A stretch of 32,829 nucleotides of DNA from Bacillota bacterium (GTDB lineage Bacteria > Bacillota > Limnochordia > DUMW01), in the NCBI GenBank assembly GCA_012839765.1, contig DUMW01000034.1, positions 1 through 32,829 on the forward strand, read 5' to 3'. Positions 14,352 through 22,079 of the stretch are shown one piece after another. A program made the translations under genes and the position numbers. The number at the start of each line of letters is the position of its first letter. Within the stretch, counting starts at the first letter, position 1. The notes below the pieces were generated by a model that was not told where the DNA came from, made no database searches, and was given only the letters and a program-made list of their open reading frames with translations.

Positions 14352-15206
14352 TTGCGGCTTGGAGCCCATTTGTCCATTGCGAAGGGTTTAGATCATGCTG
14401 TAAAGATGGCGGTGGAAATTCAGGCGAACACCTTTCAGTTTTTCACCCGGAATCCCCGGGGCGGTGCTGCCCGGGCCATTGCCGACGATGAAATTGTCCG
14501 CTTCCGGGAGGATCGGGCGAAGTATGATCAATGGGAGATTGTGGGACATTTTCCCTATACAGTAAATCTGGCAACCCCGAAGGAGGACCTGTGGGACTTT
14601 GCCTGCCGGGTGCTCTATGAGGATCTGCGACGTTTTTCTCCGGCGGAGGTGGAATACCTGGTCACCCATCCAGGGGCCCATCTGGGCAAGGGAGAGGCCG
14701 CGGGGATCAAACGCTTGGCCTCGGCTATTGATCAAGCCTTTGAAGGCTTTGGCGGCAAGACGATGTTGCTTCTAGAGACCATGGCGGGACGGGGAACGGA
14801 GATCGGCACCCTCGCCCACCTACGGGCGGTGCTGGATCTGGTGAAGCATCCTGAGATGGTGGGAGTCTGCCTCGATTCCTGCCACTTGTTTGCGGCCGGT
14901 TACGATCTGCGCACCCCCCAGGGGGTAGCTATCCTGGTGGAGGATATAGAAAAGACTGTGGGTTTTGCCAAGGTGAAGATGCTCCACGTCAACGACGCGG
15001 CGGTTACCTTGGGCAGCAAGAAGGATCGGCACGCGAACCTCGGCGAAGGGGAGCTGGGGCTGGAGACCTTCGCCAATTTGATGCAGGTTCCCGAAATTGC
15101 TCGTCTGCCTTGGGTGTTGGAGACTCCCCAGGATGATTACCGGGATTACGCCAAGGAGATTGCCCTGCTTAGGGAATTGTGGGCACAACAAACAAACACA
15201 GATTAG
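14352..15206 (+). CDS. nfo: Deoxyribonuclease IV (apurinic endonuclease, Nfo)
   Basis: Zinc-dependent TIM-barrel enzyme that cuts DNA 5' to abasic sites in base excision repair. TTG 14352 is fixed by AAGGAGG at 14338-14344 with a 7-nt spacer and gives the correct N-terminus MRLGAHLSIAKGL; the frame is open farther upstream but without homology. The 284 residues show the family landmarks NTFQFFTRNPRG, YLVTHPGAHLGKGE, LLLETMAGRGTEIG, GVCLDSCHLFAAGYD, MLHVNDA and DRHANLGEGELG, which carry the three-zinc ligands. It diverges from pyrE. Confidence 0.95.
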   Translation: MRLGAHLSIAKGLDHAVKMAVEIQANTFQFFTRNPRGGAARAIADDEIVRFREDRAKYDQWEIVGHFPYTVNLATPKEDLWDFACRVLYEDLRRFSPAEVEYLVTHPGAHLGKGEAAGIKRLASAIDQAFEGFGGKTMLLLETMAGRGTEIGTLAHLRAVLDLVKHPEMVGVCLDSCHLFAAGYDLRTPQGVAILVEDIEKTVGFAKVKMLHVNDAAVTLGSKKDRHANLGEGELGLETFANLMQVPEIARLPWVLETPQDDYRDYAKEIALLRELWAQQTNTD

Positions 15207-15953
15207 GGAAATTTAATGAAGGAAGCGGTCAATTACTGGGTAAATATAGAACAGGAGAAGAAAAGGACGAGCCGATGGTGATGACAAATCTCGTACCTTG
15301 ACAACCACATAGTGATTCCAAGGCGACGGGTTTTTGGAAGGCAAAGGGTCAGTTGTCCGAGGACAAGGTACAGATCCGGTGCATCAGTTTATGTGCGATG
15401 CCTCGGCATTACCTGTGGATTTGCGGTCCGGTGGTGCTTTCAGCAGTATCCCGGGACCAAAGGCGCTGTTCCGCAAGTCACCCGATTGGGGTGGTCGGCC
15501 CATGGGTCTGGCGCGGGCACCAGGGCCCTGGGCCGGGCATATATTACTAGAGGCTGGGCAAACATCAGCATCTCACCAGGTCATTACCGCGGCCAGGAAG
15601 GTCTAATTTCGGGGTTCCTTCTTAGTGAAAGGCAGGGGCCCTTGGAAAGCCCGGTCTTTTCAACCTCACCGTTAACAATTGACCCCGCTTGTCTAGACGC
15701 CGGTCCTAGGGGCATCTAAGTTGACGCCTTTGGTGGGAAAAAGAAAGCAAGTGGCATCCTCTGGAGACCTATCCCAAGTATCGCCCAGGGCCGGGGTTCC
15801 AATTTACCTGCCGATTTTGTTTTCCCAGGAGAGCCCCTAATTTTGCGAGAAAGCTGGACCATTACCCGGGGAGTTTCTACGTGGTTGTCAAGGTTTTTGG
15901 CGTAGTGCCTGCACAGTGGGTCGACAACATTTTTTGGCGAGGAGGTGGGTCTG
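15207..15953. other. Long intergenic region without a recognisable gene
   Basis: I see no gene I can support in these roughly 750 bases. Three plus-strand frames are open at once between about 15350 and 15550, but none yields protein-like text. A 21-codon frame at 15216-15281 has a weak ribosome site and is only a possibility. Small inverted repeats occur, e.g. TTGTCC-GA-GGACAA (15353-15366) and GTTGTC (15884-15889) with GACAAC (15923-15928). It does not match the conserved cores of tmRNA, RNase P RNA, SRP RNA or common riboswitches as far as I can tell by eye. Confidence 0.5.
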
Positions 15954-16280
15954 ATGCCGGAGAATGTGAACTGGGGGATCATCGGTGGACAAATCAGTCT
16001 GGGGGTTCTGTTGGGACTGGCCGTCGGCTACCTAGCGAAAAAAACGTTAAAGGTTCTCTTGCTTTTGATTGGGGTCTTGGTTTTGGTTGGAGTGACCTTG
16101 GAACGGTTGGATGTGATCACGATTCATTGGGCCACCATCGAAGCATCGTATAACACGTTCCTGGAAACCTCAGGCGGGCTTGGCGCGTTACTGCAAAGCT
16201 GGGCCGCTAATTTCGGTGGTTTTATCCCGGTGGCTGGCAGCTTTGTGGTAGGATTCTTTATTGGCCTGAAATTGGGCTAG
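15954..16280 (+). CDS. FUN14-like small membrane protein
   Basis: The 108 residues have the FUN14 pattern: a glycine-rich hydrophobic segment GVLLGLAVGYLAKKTLKVLLLL, a second helix (GVLVLVGVTLERL) ending ITIHW, and a C-terminal glycine-rich helix (FVVGFFIGLKLG). Bacterial FUN14 proteins are of unknown function; in eukaryotes FUNDC1 is a mitochondrial outer-membrane protein. ATG 15954 is placed 8 nt after GAGGAGG (15939-15945). A 100-base gap and an operator separate it from the ABC exporter genes. Confidence 0.75.
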   Translation: MPENVNWGIIGGQISLGVLLGLAVGYLAKKTLKVLLLLIGVLVLVGVTLERLDVITIHWATIEASYNTFLETSGGLGALLQSWAANFGGFIPVAGSFVVGFFIGLKLG

Positions 16281-16325
16281 GCGGGGCAGGAATTTCTCCG
16301 CCTCCGTCGAATTAGTATGGATGGG

Positions 16326-16331
16326 TATAAC
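16326..16331 (+). promoter_or_regulatory. Candidate -10 box of the exporter operon
   Basis: TATAAC lies 12 bases upstream of a 16-bp palindrome. The -35 position is weak. The arrangement would place the palindrome over the transcription start. Confidence 0.35.
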
Positions 16332-16342
16332 TTTCATTTGCT

Positions 16343-16358
16343 GACTGACTAGTCGGTC
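16343..16358. promoter_or_regulatory. Candidate TetR-family operator
   Basis: GACTGACTAGTCGGTC is a 16-bp inverted repeat centred on CTAG with a single mismatched pair (16346/16355). Size, symmetry and location between a -10-like box and the first exporter gene are typical for TetR-family operators. The operon ends with a TetR-family gene, the obvious partner. Confidence 0.65.
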
Positions 16359-16380
16359 TAGCTTGGGGGTGGAGATTCCC

Positions 16381-18147
16381 TTGTCAGTGTTGTTGCGTTT
16401 GCTAAGGTACCTGAAACCCATGTGGTTTTACGTGCTCATCGTGTTGGTGTGCATGCTGGGATCTGCCGCATTGGGACTGTGGGTACCCCGTCTGACCGGA
16501 CAGATTGTTGACCTAATCTCCGACGGTTCCGGTAGCGAAGGGGTGCTCCTGAAGGGTATCATGCTCATCTTAGGTGTTAGTGTGGTCAATGCCCTCCTGG
16601 TCTTCGCGGAAAGTGCCATGTCGGGACGGCTCGGCCAGCGGGTGATTTACCAACTGCGGAACGATATGTATTCCCACATGGTGAACCTGCCCTTCTCTTT
16701 CTATGATCAGGCCCAGACCGGACAGCTGATGTCCCGGGTTACTGCCGACGTGGAAACCCTGCGGCGCTTTTTGGGTCTTGGTTTTACAAGGTTGATCAAC
16801 AACGTGTTTGTATTCGTTACAGTGCTTGTGATGCTTTTAACGATGCATTGGCGGCTTACACTGCTGGTGTTGCTGACCATTCCCCTGTTGCTATGGACAG
16901 TCTTGCACTACGGTAAGGTCATCCGGCCCCAGTTCCAACGGATCCAGGAACAGCTAGCCCAGATGAATACGGTACTGCAGGAGAATATCACAGGGATTCG
17001 GGTAGTGAAGGCCTTCGGCCGTGAGAAAGAAGAAGTTCAGAAGTTCGAAAAGGAAAACCAGGGGATCTTGGAACGTAACCTGGAGATGACTAGGGTTTCC
17101 GCCTTCTATGTCCCCCTGATGAACACCCTGACTGCCTTGGGAACCGCGGTGCTGATCTGGTATGGCGGTTGGCAGATCATGCAGGGCACACTCACCGTAG
17201 GAGACCTTGTGGCCTTCAACTCCCTTTTGATGCGGTTAATCATGCCGGTGCGGATGCTGGGCTGGCAGTGGAACATGTTGCAACGTTCGGTGGCCGCCGG
17301 CACCCGTATCTTTGAGATCCTGGATACCACCTCTGACATCACCGAGGCGCCCGATGCCAAGCCTTTGAAGAATCCCAAGGGTGCCATTGAGTTTGAAGAT
17401 GTGTGGTTCAGCTATCGGGATAATGTACCGGTGCTGCGTGGCTTCAATCTAAAGGTGGAACCGGGGCAGACGGTGGCTTTGTTGGGTGGTACGGGCTCGG
17501 GGAAATCCACGGTGATAAACCTTATTCCGCGTTTTTACGATCCTGACCGGGGTGTGGTCCGGTTCGACGGCACTGACCTCCGGGAACTGAAGATCGCGGA
17601 TCTGCGCCAGAACATTGGGATGGTGATGCAGGAGACCTTCCTGTTTTCTACCACTATTCGGGAAAACATCGCCTTCGGACGGCCCGATGCAACCCAGGCG
17701 GAGATCGAGCAGGCGGCTAAGGCTGCCCAGATTCACGACTTCATTGTCTCCCTGCCCCAGGGCTATGATACCCTGGTAGGAGAACGGGGCCTGAATCTCT
17801 CTGGAGGCCAGAAACAGCGCATCTCCATTGCTCGGGCCCTTTTGATGGATCCGGCGGTTCTGATCCTAGATGACTCTTTGTCCAGTGTGGACACGGAGAC
17901 CGAATATCTGATTCAACAGGCCCTGGATACCCTCATCGCCGGGCGCACCACCTTTGTTATTGCCCAGCGGCTTTCCACGGTGAAGAATGCGGACATCATC
18001 GTGGTGCTAGACAAGGGCGTGGTGGTCCAACAGGGAACCCATGAGGAGCTGATCAAACAGCCTGGTCTTTACCAGGAGATTTATCGCCGGCAGTTTGGTG
18101 CCGTGGAAGAAGAGGAGGGGGGACTAGGTTATGCGGGGGATGCCTAG
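16381..18147 (+). CDS. ABC exporter half, degenerate-site subunit
   Basis: A type IV ABC exporter half-transporter of 588 residues: an N-terminal six-helix membrane domain (about 1-310) and a nucleotide-binding domain with Walker A GGTGSGKST (about 369-377), signature LSGGQKQR (about 472) and Walker B VLILDDS. The catalytic Glu after Walker B is Asp, and the switch-loop His is Gln (IAQRLST). These two changes mark the non-hydrolysing site of heterodimeric exporters such as TM287/288, BmrCD and LmrCD. The partner follows with a 17-base overlap. I chose TTG 16381 because GGGGGTGGAG precedes it by 6 nt; TTG 16363 is the alternative. Substrate unknown, probably drugs or lipids. Confidence 0.93.
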   Translation: MSVLLRLLRYLKPMWFYVLIVLVCMLGSAALGLWVPRLTGQIVDLISDGSGSEGVLLKGIMLILGVSVVNALLVFAESAMSGRLGQRVIYQLRNDMYSHMVNLPFSFYDQAQTGQLMSRVTADVETLRRFLGLGFTRLINNVFVFVTVLVMLLTMHWRLTLLVLLTIPLLLWTVLHYGKVIRPQFQRIQEQLAQMNTVLQENITGIRVVKAFGREKEEVQKFEKENQGILERNLEMTRVSAFYVPLMNTLTALGTAVLIWYGGWQIMQGTLTVGDLVAFNSLLMRLIMPVRMLGWQWNMLQRSVAAGTRIFEILDTTSDITEAPDAKPLKNPKGAIEFEDVWFSYRDNVPVLRGFNLKVEPGQTVALLGGTGSGKSTVINLIPRFYDPDRGVVRFDGTDLRELKIADLRQNIGMVMQETFLFSTTIRENIAFGRPDATQAEIEQAAKAAQIHDFIVSLPQGYDTLVGERGLNLSGGQKQRISIARALLMDPAVLILDDSLSSVDTETEYLIQQALDTLIAGRTTFVIAQRLSTVKNADIIVVLDKGVVVQQGTHEELIKQPGLYQEIYRRQFGAVEEEEGGLGYAGDA

Positions 18148-19927
18148 ACAAGCTCATTTGGATGATGAAAAGCGCCCCTTGGACCCCCAGATGTTCAAAC
18201 GGTTATTCCGTTATGTTTTGCCTTACAAGCATCTGCTAATTGGGGCGACGATCATGATGTTCGCTGGGGTGGGGATTAGCCTTGTGCAACCGCTTCTTTT
18301 GCGACACGCCATCGACGAGAATATCCACAATGGTGATATGTTGGGATTGACTAAGACGGCCCTATTGTATCTGGGCACCTTCCTGGCGGCCTGGGTGGCT
18401 TCTTACTGCCAGTCGGTGTGGATGGCCCTGTCGGGCCAAAGGTCCCTGGCGGACCTCAGGCGGGATCTGTTTTCCCACCTGCAGAGGCTTTCCCTGTCTT
18501 TCTTTACCAAACGGAAGGCCGGGGAGATCATGTCCCGGGTCGTCAACGATGTGGATACCCTCAGCGAACTGTTGAGTTCGGGGATCATTACGGTGATCAG
18601 TGATCTAGTTACCCTGGTGTTCATCGCCGCCATCATGTTTGAGATGCATCCCACCTTGGCCTTGGTCACCTTTAGTATCTTGCCTGTCATGTTTGTGGTG
18701 ACCATTGGCTTTCGGGGGCGCATGCTCCAGGCCCACCGCCAGGTGCGGGGGAAAGTGGCGGAGATCAACGCGAATTTGCAAGAATCCATCTCCGGGGTTA
18801 AGGTCACCCAGGCCTTTAACCGGGAGAAACGCAGTATTCAGCGTTTTGAGGAGACCAACCAGGAAAACATGGAGGCTAACGTGCGGGCCTTAGACCTGTT
18901 TGCGGTGTTCATGCCGATTTTGGAGCTCATTGGTGTGGTGGGTATTGCCCTGGCCCTTTGGTATGGTGGAACCCAAGTGATGCAGGGAACCTTGACCGTG
19001 GGGACCCTAGCGGCCTTTATCTCTTACATCCAGCGGTTCTTCGGTCCTGTGCGGAACATCAGCCAGATTTATACCCAGCTACAATCCGCGGGGGCCGCGG
19101 TGGAGCGGGTCTTTGGGATCATGGATGTGGAGCCGGAGATCAAGGATAGCCCCAAACCGGTGGCCATCGATGGATTCAAGGATAAGATTGTCTACGAGAA
19201 TGTCTCCTTTGCCTACAATCCCGATGAGCCGGTCTTGAAGAACATCAATCTCACCATCAATAAGGGGGAGACCATCGCCCTGGTGGGGCCCACTGGTGCT
19301 GGGAAGACCACTATGATCAATCTCCTGTGTCGTTTTTACGACCCTACCTCCGGTCGGATCACCGTGGACGGTCGGGATTTGAGGGAGATCGAACAGGCTT
19401 CCTGGCGGAAGCTAGTGAGCATTGTATTGCAGGATACCTTCCTGTTTTCTGCCACCATTAAGGAGAATATCCGTTTCGGAAAGCCCGATGCTACCGATGA
19501 GGAAATCCGCTGGGCTGCGGAACAGGTGGCCGCCTTGCCTTTTATAAATGAGCTGGAACATGGCTTTGATACCATGCTCACAGAACGTGGCTCCAACCTG
19601 TCCGTGGGGCAAAGGCAGCTGTTGTCCCTTGCCCGGGCCTTGATCGGCCAGCCGGAGATTCTGATTCTAGACGAGGCCACCTCCAGTGTAGATCTGCACA
19701 CGGAAGGGTTAATTCAACAGGCCTTGGAGGTGCTTTTGAAGGACCGCACTGCGGTGATTATCGCACACCGGCTTTCCACCATTGAAAATGCGGACCGGAT
19801 TGTAGTGATCCAAGACGGTGAGATCGCGGAAATTGGCAATCACCGGGAGCTTTTGGAGAAGGGCGGCCTGTACTACCAGCTGCATCAAAAACAGTTCGGG
19901 GCCGTGATGAAGGCTGAGGGGGTCTAA
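18131..19927 (+). CDS. ABC exporter half, catalytic subunit
   Basis: The partner half-transporter, 598 residues, with six membrane helices (about 35-330) and a nucleotide-binding domain: Walker A GPTGAGKTT (about 384), Walker B ILILDEATSSVD with the catalytic Glu, and switch His in IAHRLST. Its signature reads LSVGQ instead of LSGGQ; in a heterodimer this altered signature faces the degenerate ATP site of the partner, so the pair has one good and one weak site. ATG 18131 lies inside the end of the upstream gene, 8 nt after a GGAGGGGG ribosome site, which suggests coupled translation. The TetR gene begins directly after its stop. Confidence 0.94.
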   Translation: MRGMPRQAHLDDEKRPLDPQMFKRLFRYVLPYKHLLIGATIMMFAGVGISLVQPLLLRHAIDENIHNGDMLGLTKTALLYLGTFLAAWVASYCQSVWMALSGQRSLADLRRDLFSHLQRLSLSFFTKRKAGEIMSRVVNDVDTLSELLSSGIITVISDLVTLVFIAAIMFEMHPTLALVTFSILPVMFVVTIGFRGRMLQAHRQVRGKVAEINANLQESISGVKVTQAFNREKRSIQRFEETNQENMEANVRALDLFAVFMPILELIGVVGIALALWYGGTQVMQGTLTVGTLAAFISYIQRFFGPVRNISQIYTQLQSAGAAVERVFGIMDVEPEIKDSPKPVAIDGFKDKIVYENVSFAYNPDEPVLKNINLTINKGETIALVGPTGAGKTTMINLLCRFYDPTSGRITVDGRDLREIEQASWRKLVSIVLQDTFLFSATIKENIRFGKPDATDEEIRWAAEQVAALPFINELEHGFDTMLTERGSNLSVGQRQLLSLARALIGQPEILILDEATSSVDLHTEGLIQQALEVLLKDRTAVIIAHRLSTIENADRIVVIQDGEIAEIGNHRELLEKGGLYYQLHQKQFGAVMKAEGV

Positions 19928-20497
19928 GTGCGTAGCAAGAAGGAAGAGATTCTGGAAGCGGCCTTTGTGATCTTTAGTGCCAAGGGTTATCACCGGGCGA
20001 CGGTGGATGAAATCGTGGCCCTGGCCAACACCGGTAAAGGTACTGTTTACAATTACTTCTCCTCCAAGGAAGGTCTGTTCCATGCGGTGATCGAGCACCA
20101 GCAGGACAAGTTATGCCAGCGGCTAGAAAGCTTGCTGGGCAAGGAGCAATCCCTGTCCGAGGCGGTCCACAGCTTCATCGCGATCTATTTAGAGTTTCTG
20201 GCCGACAACTCTCCCCTTTGGCGGACTATGGTGGGAGACCCTGGGGCGGGCAATGAGCGGGCGCGGCGCAGGGAGCTGGTCCGGCGCCGGTTCCAGAGGA
20301 TCGCCAATGTAGCGGAGGAAATCCTAAAACGGGCCCAAAACCGGGGGGAGATGCGTTTTCCCGATTTGGATCTGGCCAGCCGCATCCTGGTGAATATAAT
20401 CCACGCTTCGACCCTCCATGGGGAATTCACTGTGCCCTTGGAGGAGTTGGCGGAGAAACTGACGCGGTTGTATCTGTACGGTGTGACTAACGAGTAG
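19928..20497 (+). CDS. TetR-family transcriptional regulator
   Basis: A 189-residue repressor with an N-terminal HTH (KGYHRATVDEIVALANTGKG followed by TVYNYFSSKEGLF) and a variable helical ligand domain. The GTG start abuts the TAA of the exporter gene (no gap) with GAGGGGG upstream, so it is the last gene of the exporter operon and probably represses it through the palindrome at 16343-16358, releasing it on ligand binding. The ligand is likely a substrate of the exporter, which is inference. Confidence 0.93.
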   Translation: MRSKKEEILEAAFVIFSAKGYHRATVDEIVALANTGKGTVYNYFSSKEGLFHAVIEHQQDKLCQRLESLLGKEQSLSEAVHSFIAIYLEFLADNSPLWRTMVGDPGAGNERARRRELVRRRFQRIANVAEEILKRAQNRGEMRFPDLDLASRILVNIIHASTLHGEFTVPLEELAEKLTRLYLYGVTNE

Positions 20498-20517
20498 GAA
20501 CAATGGGTACCCCCCCT

Positions 20518-20598
20518 TTAGAGGGCATCTACCTGACCCTTGGGGAGACTTACGGTGACGGTGGTTCCCTTTCCGGGGGTGCTCATCAGATCTGGATG
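20518..20598 (-). pseudogene. Relic of a histidine-kinase C-terminus
   Basis: On the minus strand, just after a TAG, 26 codons read HPDLM, then STPGKGTTVTVSLP, then KGQVDAL and a TAA at 20520-20518. The block S-x-PGKGTTVTVSLP is the final strand of the HATPase domain of sensor histidine kinases. The rest of such a gene is not found upstream in any minus frame: the sequence there has stops and then runs into the TetR gene on the other strand. It therefore looks like a remnant left after deletion or insertion. Chance resemblance is possible because the block is short. Confidence 0.5.
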
Positions 20599-20698
20599 CT
20601 AGATAGGACGAGTTTCTGGAGAAAAAGGGCGGTGTCTCTAAAGCGCTATACCATTCCGGGTAAGACAATGTCAGAAGGATGTAAAGACTGAGGTTTAG

Positions 20699-20736
20699 GC
20701 TAACAGGCCTGTTCCTGTAGCGACAGGCCTGTTAGC
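20699..20736. terminator. Perfect 14-bp inverted repeat between convergent genes
   Basis: GCTAACAGGCCTGT (20699-20712), a 10-base loop and ACAGGCCTGTTAGC (20723-20736) pair perfectly. It lies between the TetR gene (plus) and the URO-D-like gene (minus, ending at 20743). No T-tract flanks it on either strand, so it may be a Rho-independent terminator of poor type, an mRNA 3' end stabiliser or a protein site. Confidence 0.5.
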
Positions 20737-20742
20737 GAAGGA

Positions 20743-21792
20743 TTAGCGGCAGTGGACCCGGCCGTAGAGGCGATAGTTGTCTTCCAGCAAGCTTTGGGCT
20801 AAGTTCACCGGGAAGTCCAGGAGTTGGATGCCCCGGGCCACCGAGTGCTCATAAATGGTCTTTAGATCATTGAGTTCCGGCTGACCTAGATTAAAGGCAT
20901 ACAATCCCTTGGTTTCTGCGGCTAGGGCCACAAAGTGATCGCCGCGTCCGCAATAATGCATGGATCCTCCACCGAACTCTTCAAGAATCCTTTGATCATA
21001 GGGGCGGAAGAACTCGGCGAACATCCCGGGGGAAAAGTTTACGGCCGAGTCGTTCCGTAGCATAACCTGCCCTTTTTGCACCACACCCCAATGGACCGAC
21101 CAGGGGGTTTGGGGTGGTACAATCCTTTGCCATTCTTTCATAAAGGCGATGTATGTTTCGGTGATGAGTTCTAGGAAGTCCTTCACCAAGTTGGGTTCAT
21201 CCATGATGTCTAGGAAAAGCTGACTACCCCAGATCACTTCACAGACGTCCATGGGTCCTTGCAGGTCCGGGTGGTAGATATGCACATGCTTTTTGATTTT
21301 TGGATACTGTGCAAAGACCTCCACGAACCGCTGGCCCATTTCCAAGGTTTTGGCCCCCAATCCCCGGGATAGATCGGGCACTCCCTGTTTTAACAGTTCA
21401 CGGATACCTTCCTTAGCGTTTTCGATGGGATACGACGTGGGTAAGGTGTTATACCGATCGTCCATAAAAAAGAGCTTCACCCCAAACAGGGAAGGGAGGA
21501 TGCTGGTTCCGTAGTTGCTGCGAACACAGAGCATCTTGCCTGTCCCTGCGGCCAAGGTCGCAGAACAGGAGGCCAATTGGGAGAGGATCATCTTATCGTG
21601 GTCAGCAATAGCCTCATTGATGGTAATGTTGGGCCAGTCTATCTTTGGCGGGGATTTTTCCGGACGGGCGGGACGGAAGAACTCCTCCGGCCACTCCCCA
21701 TTGACGAACTTTATCCATTGATTTAACAGCTCGTCTTCCACCTTGTCATCGATGCGCGCTTCTAGGTCTTCCAAATATGGTGCCAGATTCAA
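20743..21792 (-). CDS. Uroporphyrinogen-decarboxylase-like protein
   Basis: A 349-residue TIM-barrel protein related to the URO-D/MtaA superfamily, whose members decarboxylate uroporphyrinogen or transfer methyl groups between corrinoid proteins and thiols. Visible features include a long acidic N-terminal segment, PWSVHWGVVQKGQVMLRND, FSPGMFAEFFRPYDQRIL and a late MHYCGRGDHF with His-x-Cys, a possible zinc or substrate site. The HemE N-terminal signature is not evident, so true haem synthesis is unlikely. TTG 21792 is set by AGGAGGT with about 6 nt spacing; the open frame continues upstream but without a ribosome site. No corrinoid protein gene is nearby, so the substrate is unknown. Confidence 0.75.
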   Translation of the reverse strand: MNLAPYLEDLEARIDDKVEDELLNQWIKFVNGEWPEEFFRPARPEKSPPKIDWPNITINEAIADHDKMILSQLASCSATLAAGTGKMLCVRSNYGTSILPSLFGVKLFFMDDRYNTLPTSYPIENAKEGIRELLKQGVPDLSRGLGAKTLEMGQRFVEVFAQYPKIKKHVHIYHPDLQGPMDVCEVIWGSQLFLDIMDEPNLVKDFLELITETYIAFMKEWQRIVPPQTPWSVHWGVVQKGQVMLRNDSAVNFSPGMFAEFFRPYDQRILEEFGGGSMHYCGRGDHFVALAAETKGLYAFNLGQPELNDLKTIYEHSVARGIQLLDFPVNLAQSLLEDNYRLYGRVHCR

Positions 21793-21909
21793 CGGGCCAC
21801 CTCCTAGGACGTTGCATGGTTCTCTTACCCAAATTCGCCAGGCTGGGGGTTTTACCTGCCCCTTGTGGGAGAAAGACAACGGTTTTTTGATTTAGTGCCG
21901 GGAGTCCTT

Positions 21910-21959
21910 TTCCCTTCTTGGGAAGTTCCTTGCAGGCAAGGAGAAATACCGAAGGTATT
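21910..21959. other. Three evenly spaced small hairpins
   Basis: TTCCC-TTCTT-GGGAA (21910-21924), CCTTG-CAGG-CAAGG (21928-21941, 14 bases) and AATACC-GAA-GGTATT (21945-21959) follow each other with exactly three bases between. The nadA promoter lies downstream on the plus strand, so if transcribed they belong to the minus-strand leader of the URO-D-like gene. They may be RNA structure or tandem protein sites. Confidence 0.35.
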
Positions 21960-21998
21960 GGCAGCTTTATGCGGTGATCTTTTCGAAATCCCAGCTTA

Positions 21999-22027
21999 TT
22001 GCTTGTTAGGAATACATGTGTTATCAT
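21999..22027 (+). promoter_or_regulatory. Promoter of nadABC
   Basis: TTGCTT (21999-22004) and TATCAT (22022-22027) are 17 bases apart, and the -10 carries the TGn extension (TGTTATCAT). Transcription would begin near 22034. Confidence 0.65.
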
Positions 22028-22038
22028 TTACTAAAACA

Positions 22039-22058
22039 TGCGTCAGGTCTTTGACGCA
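22039..22058. promoter_or_regulatory. Candidate operator of the NAD biosynthesis operon
   Basis: TGCGTCA-GGTCTT-TGACGCA is a perfect 7-bp inverted repeat with a 6-base spacer, starting 11 bases after the nadA -10 box and ending about 20 bases before the nadA start. This is a repressor position. NAD biosynthesis repressors such as NiaR are the natural candidates, but I cannot confirm that the motif matches and no such gene is in the window. Confidence 0.5.
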
Positions 22059-22079
22059 CCTTTAAATGGGGGTAAGGTA

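Noticed and set aside
15312-15719. Open frame of 135 codons and two overlapping ones in the intergenic gap
   Set aside because: Low-complexity, Arg/Gly/Pro-rich translation, no ribosome site, and three frames open at the same time.
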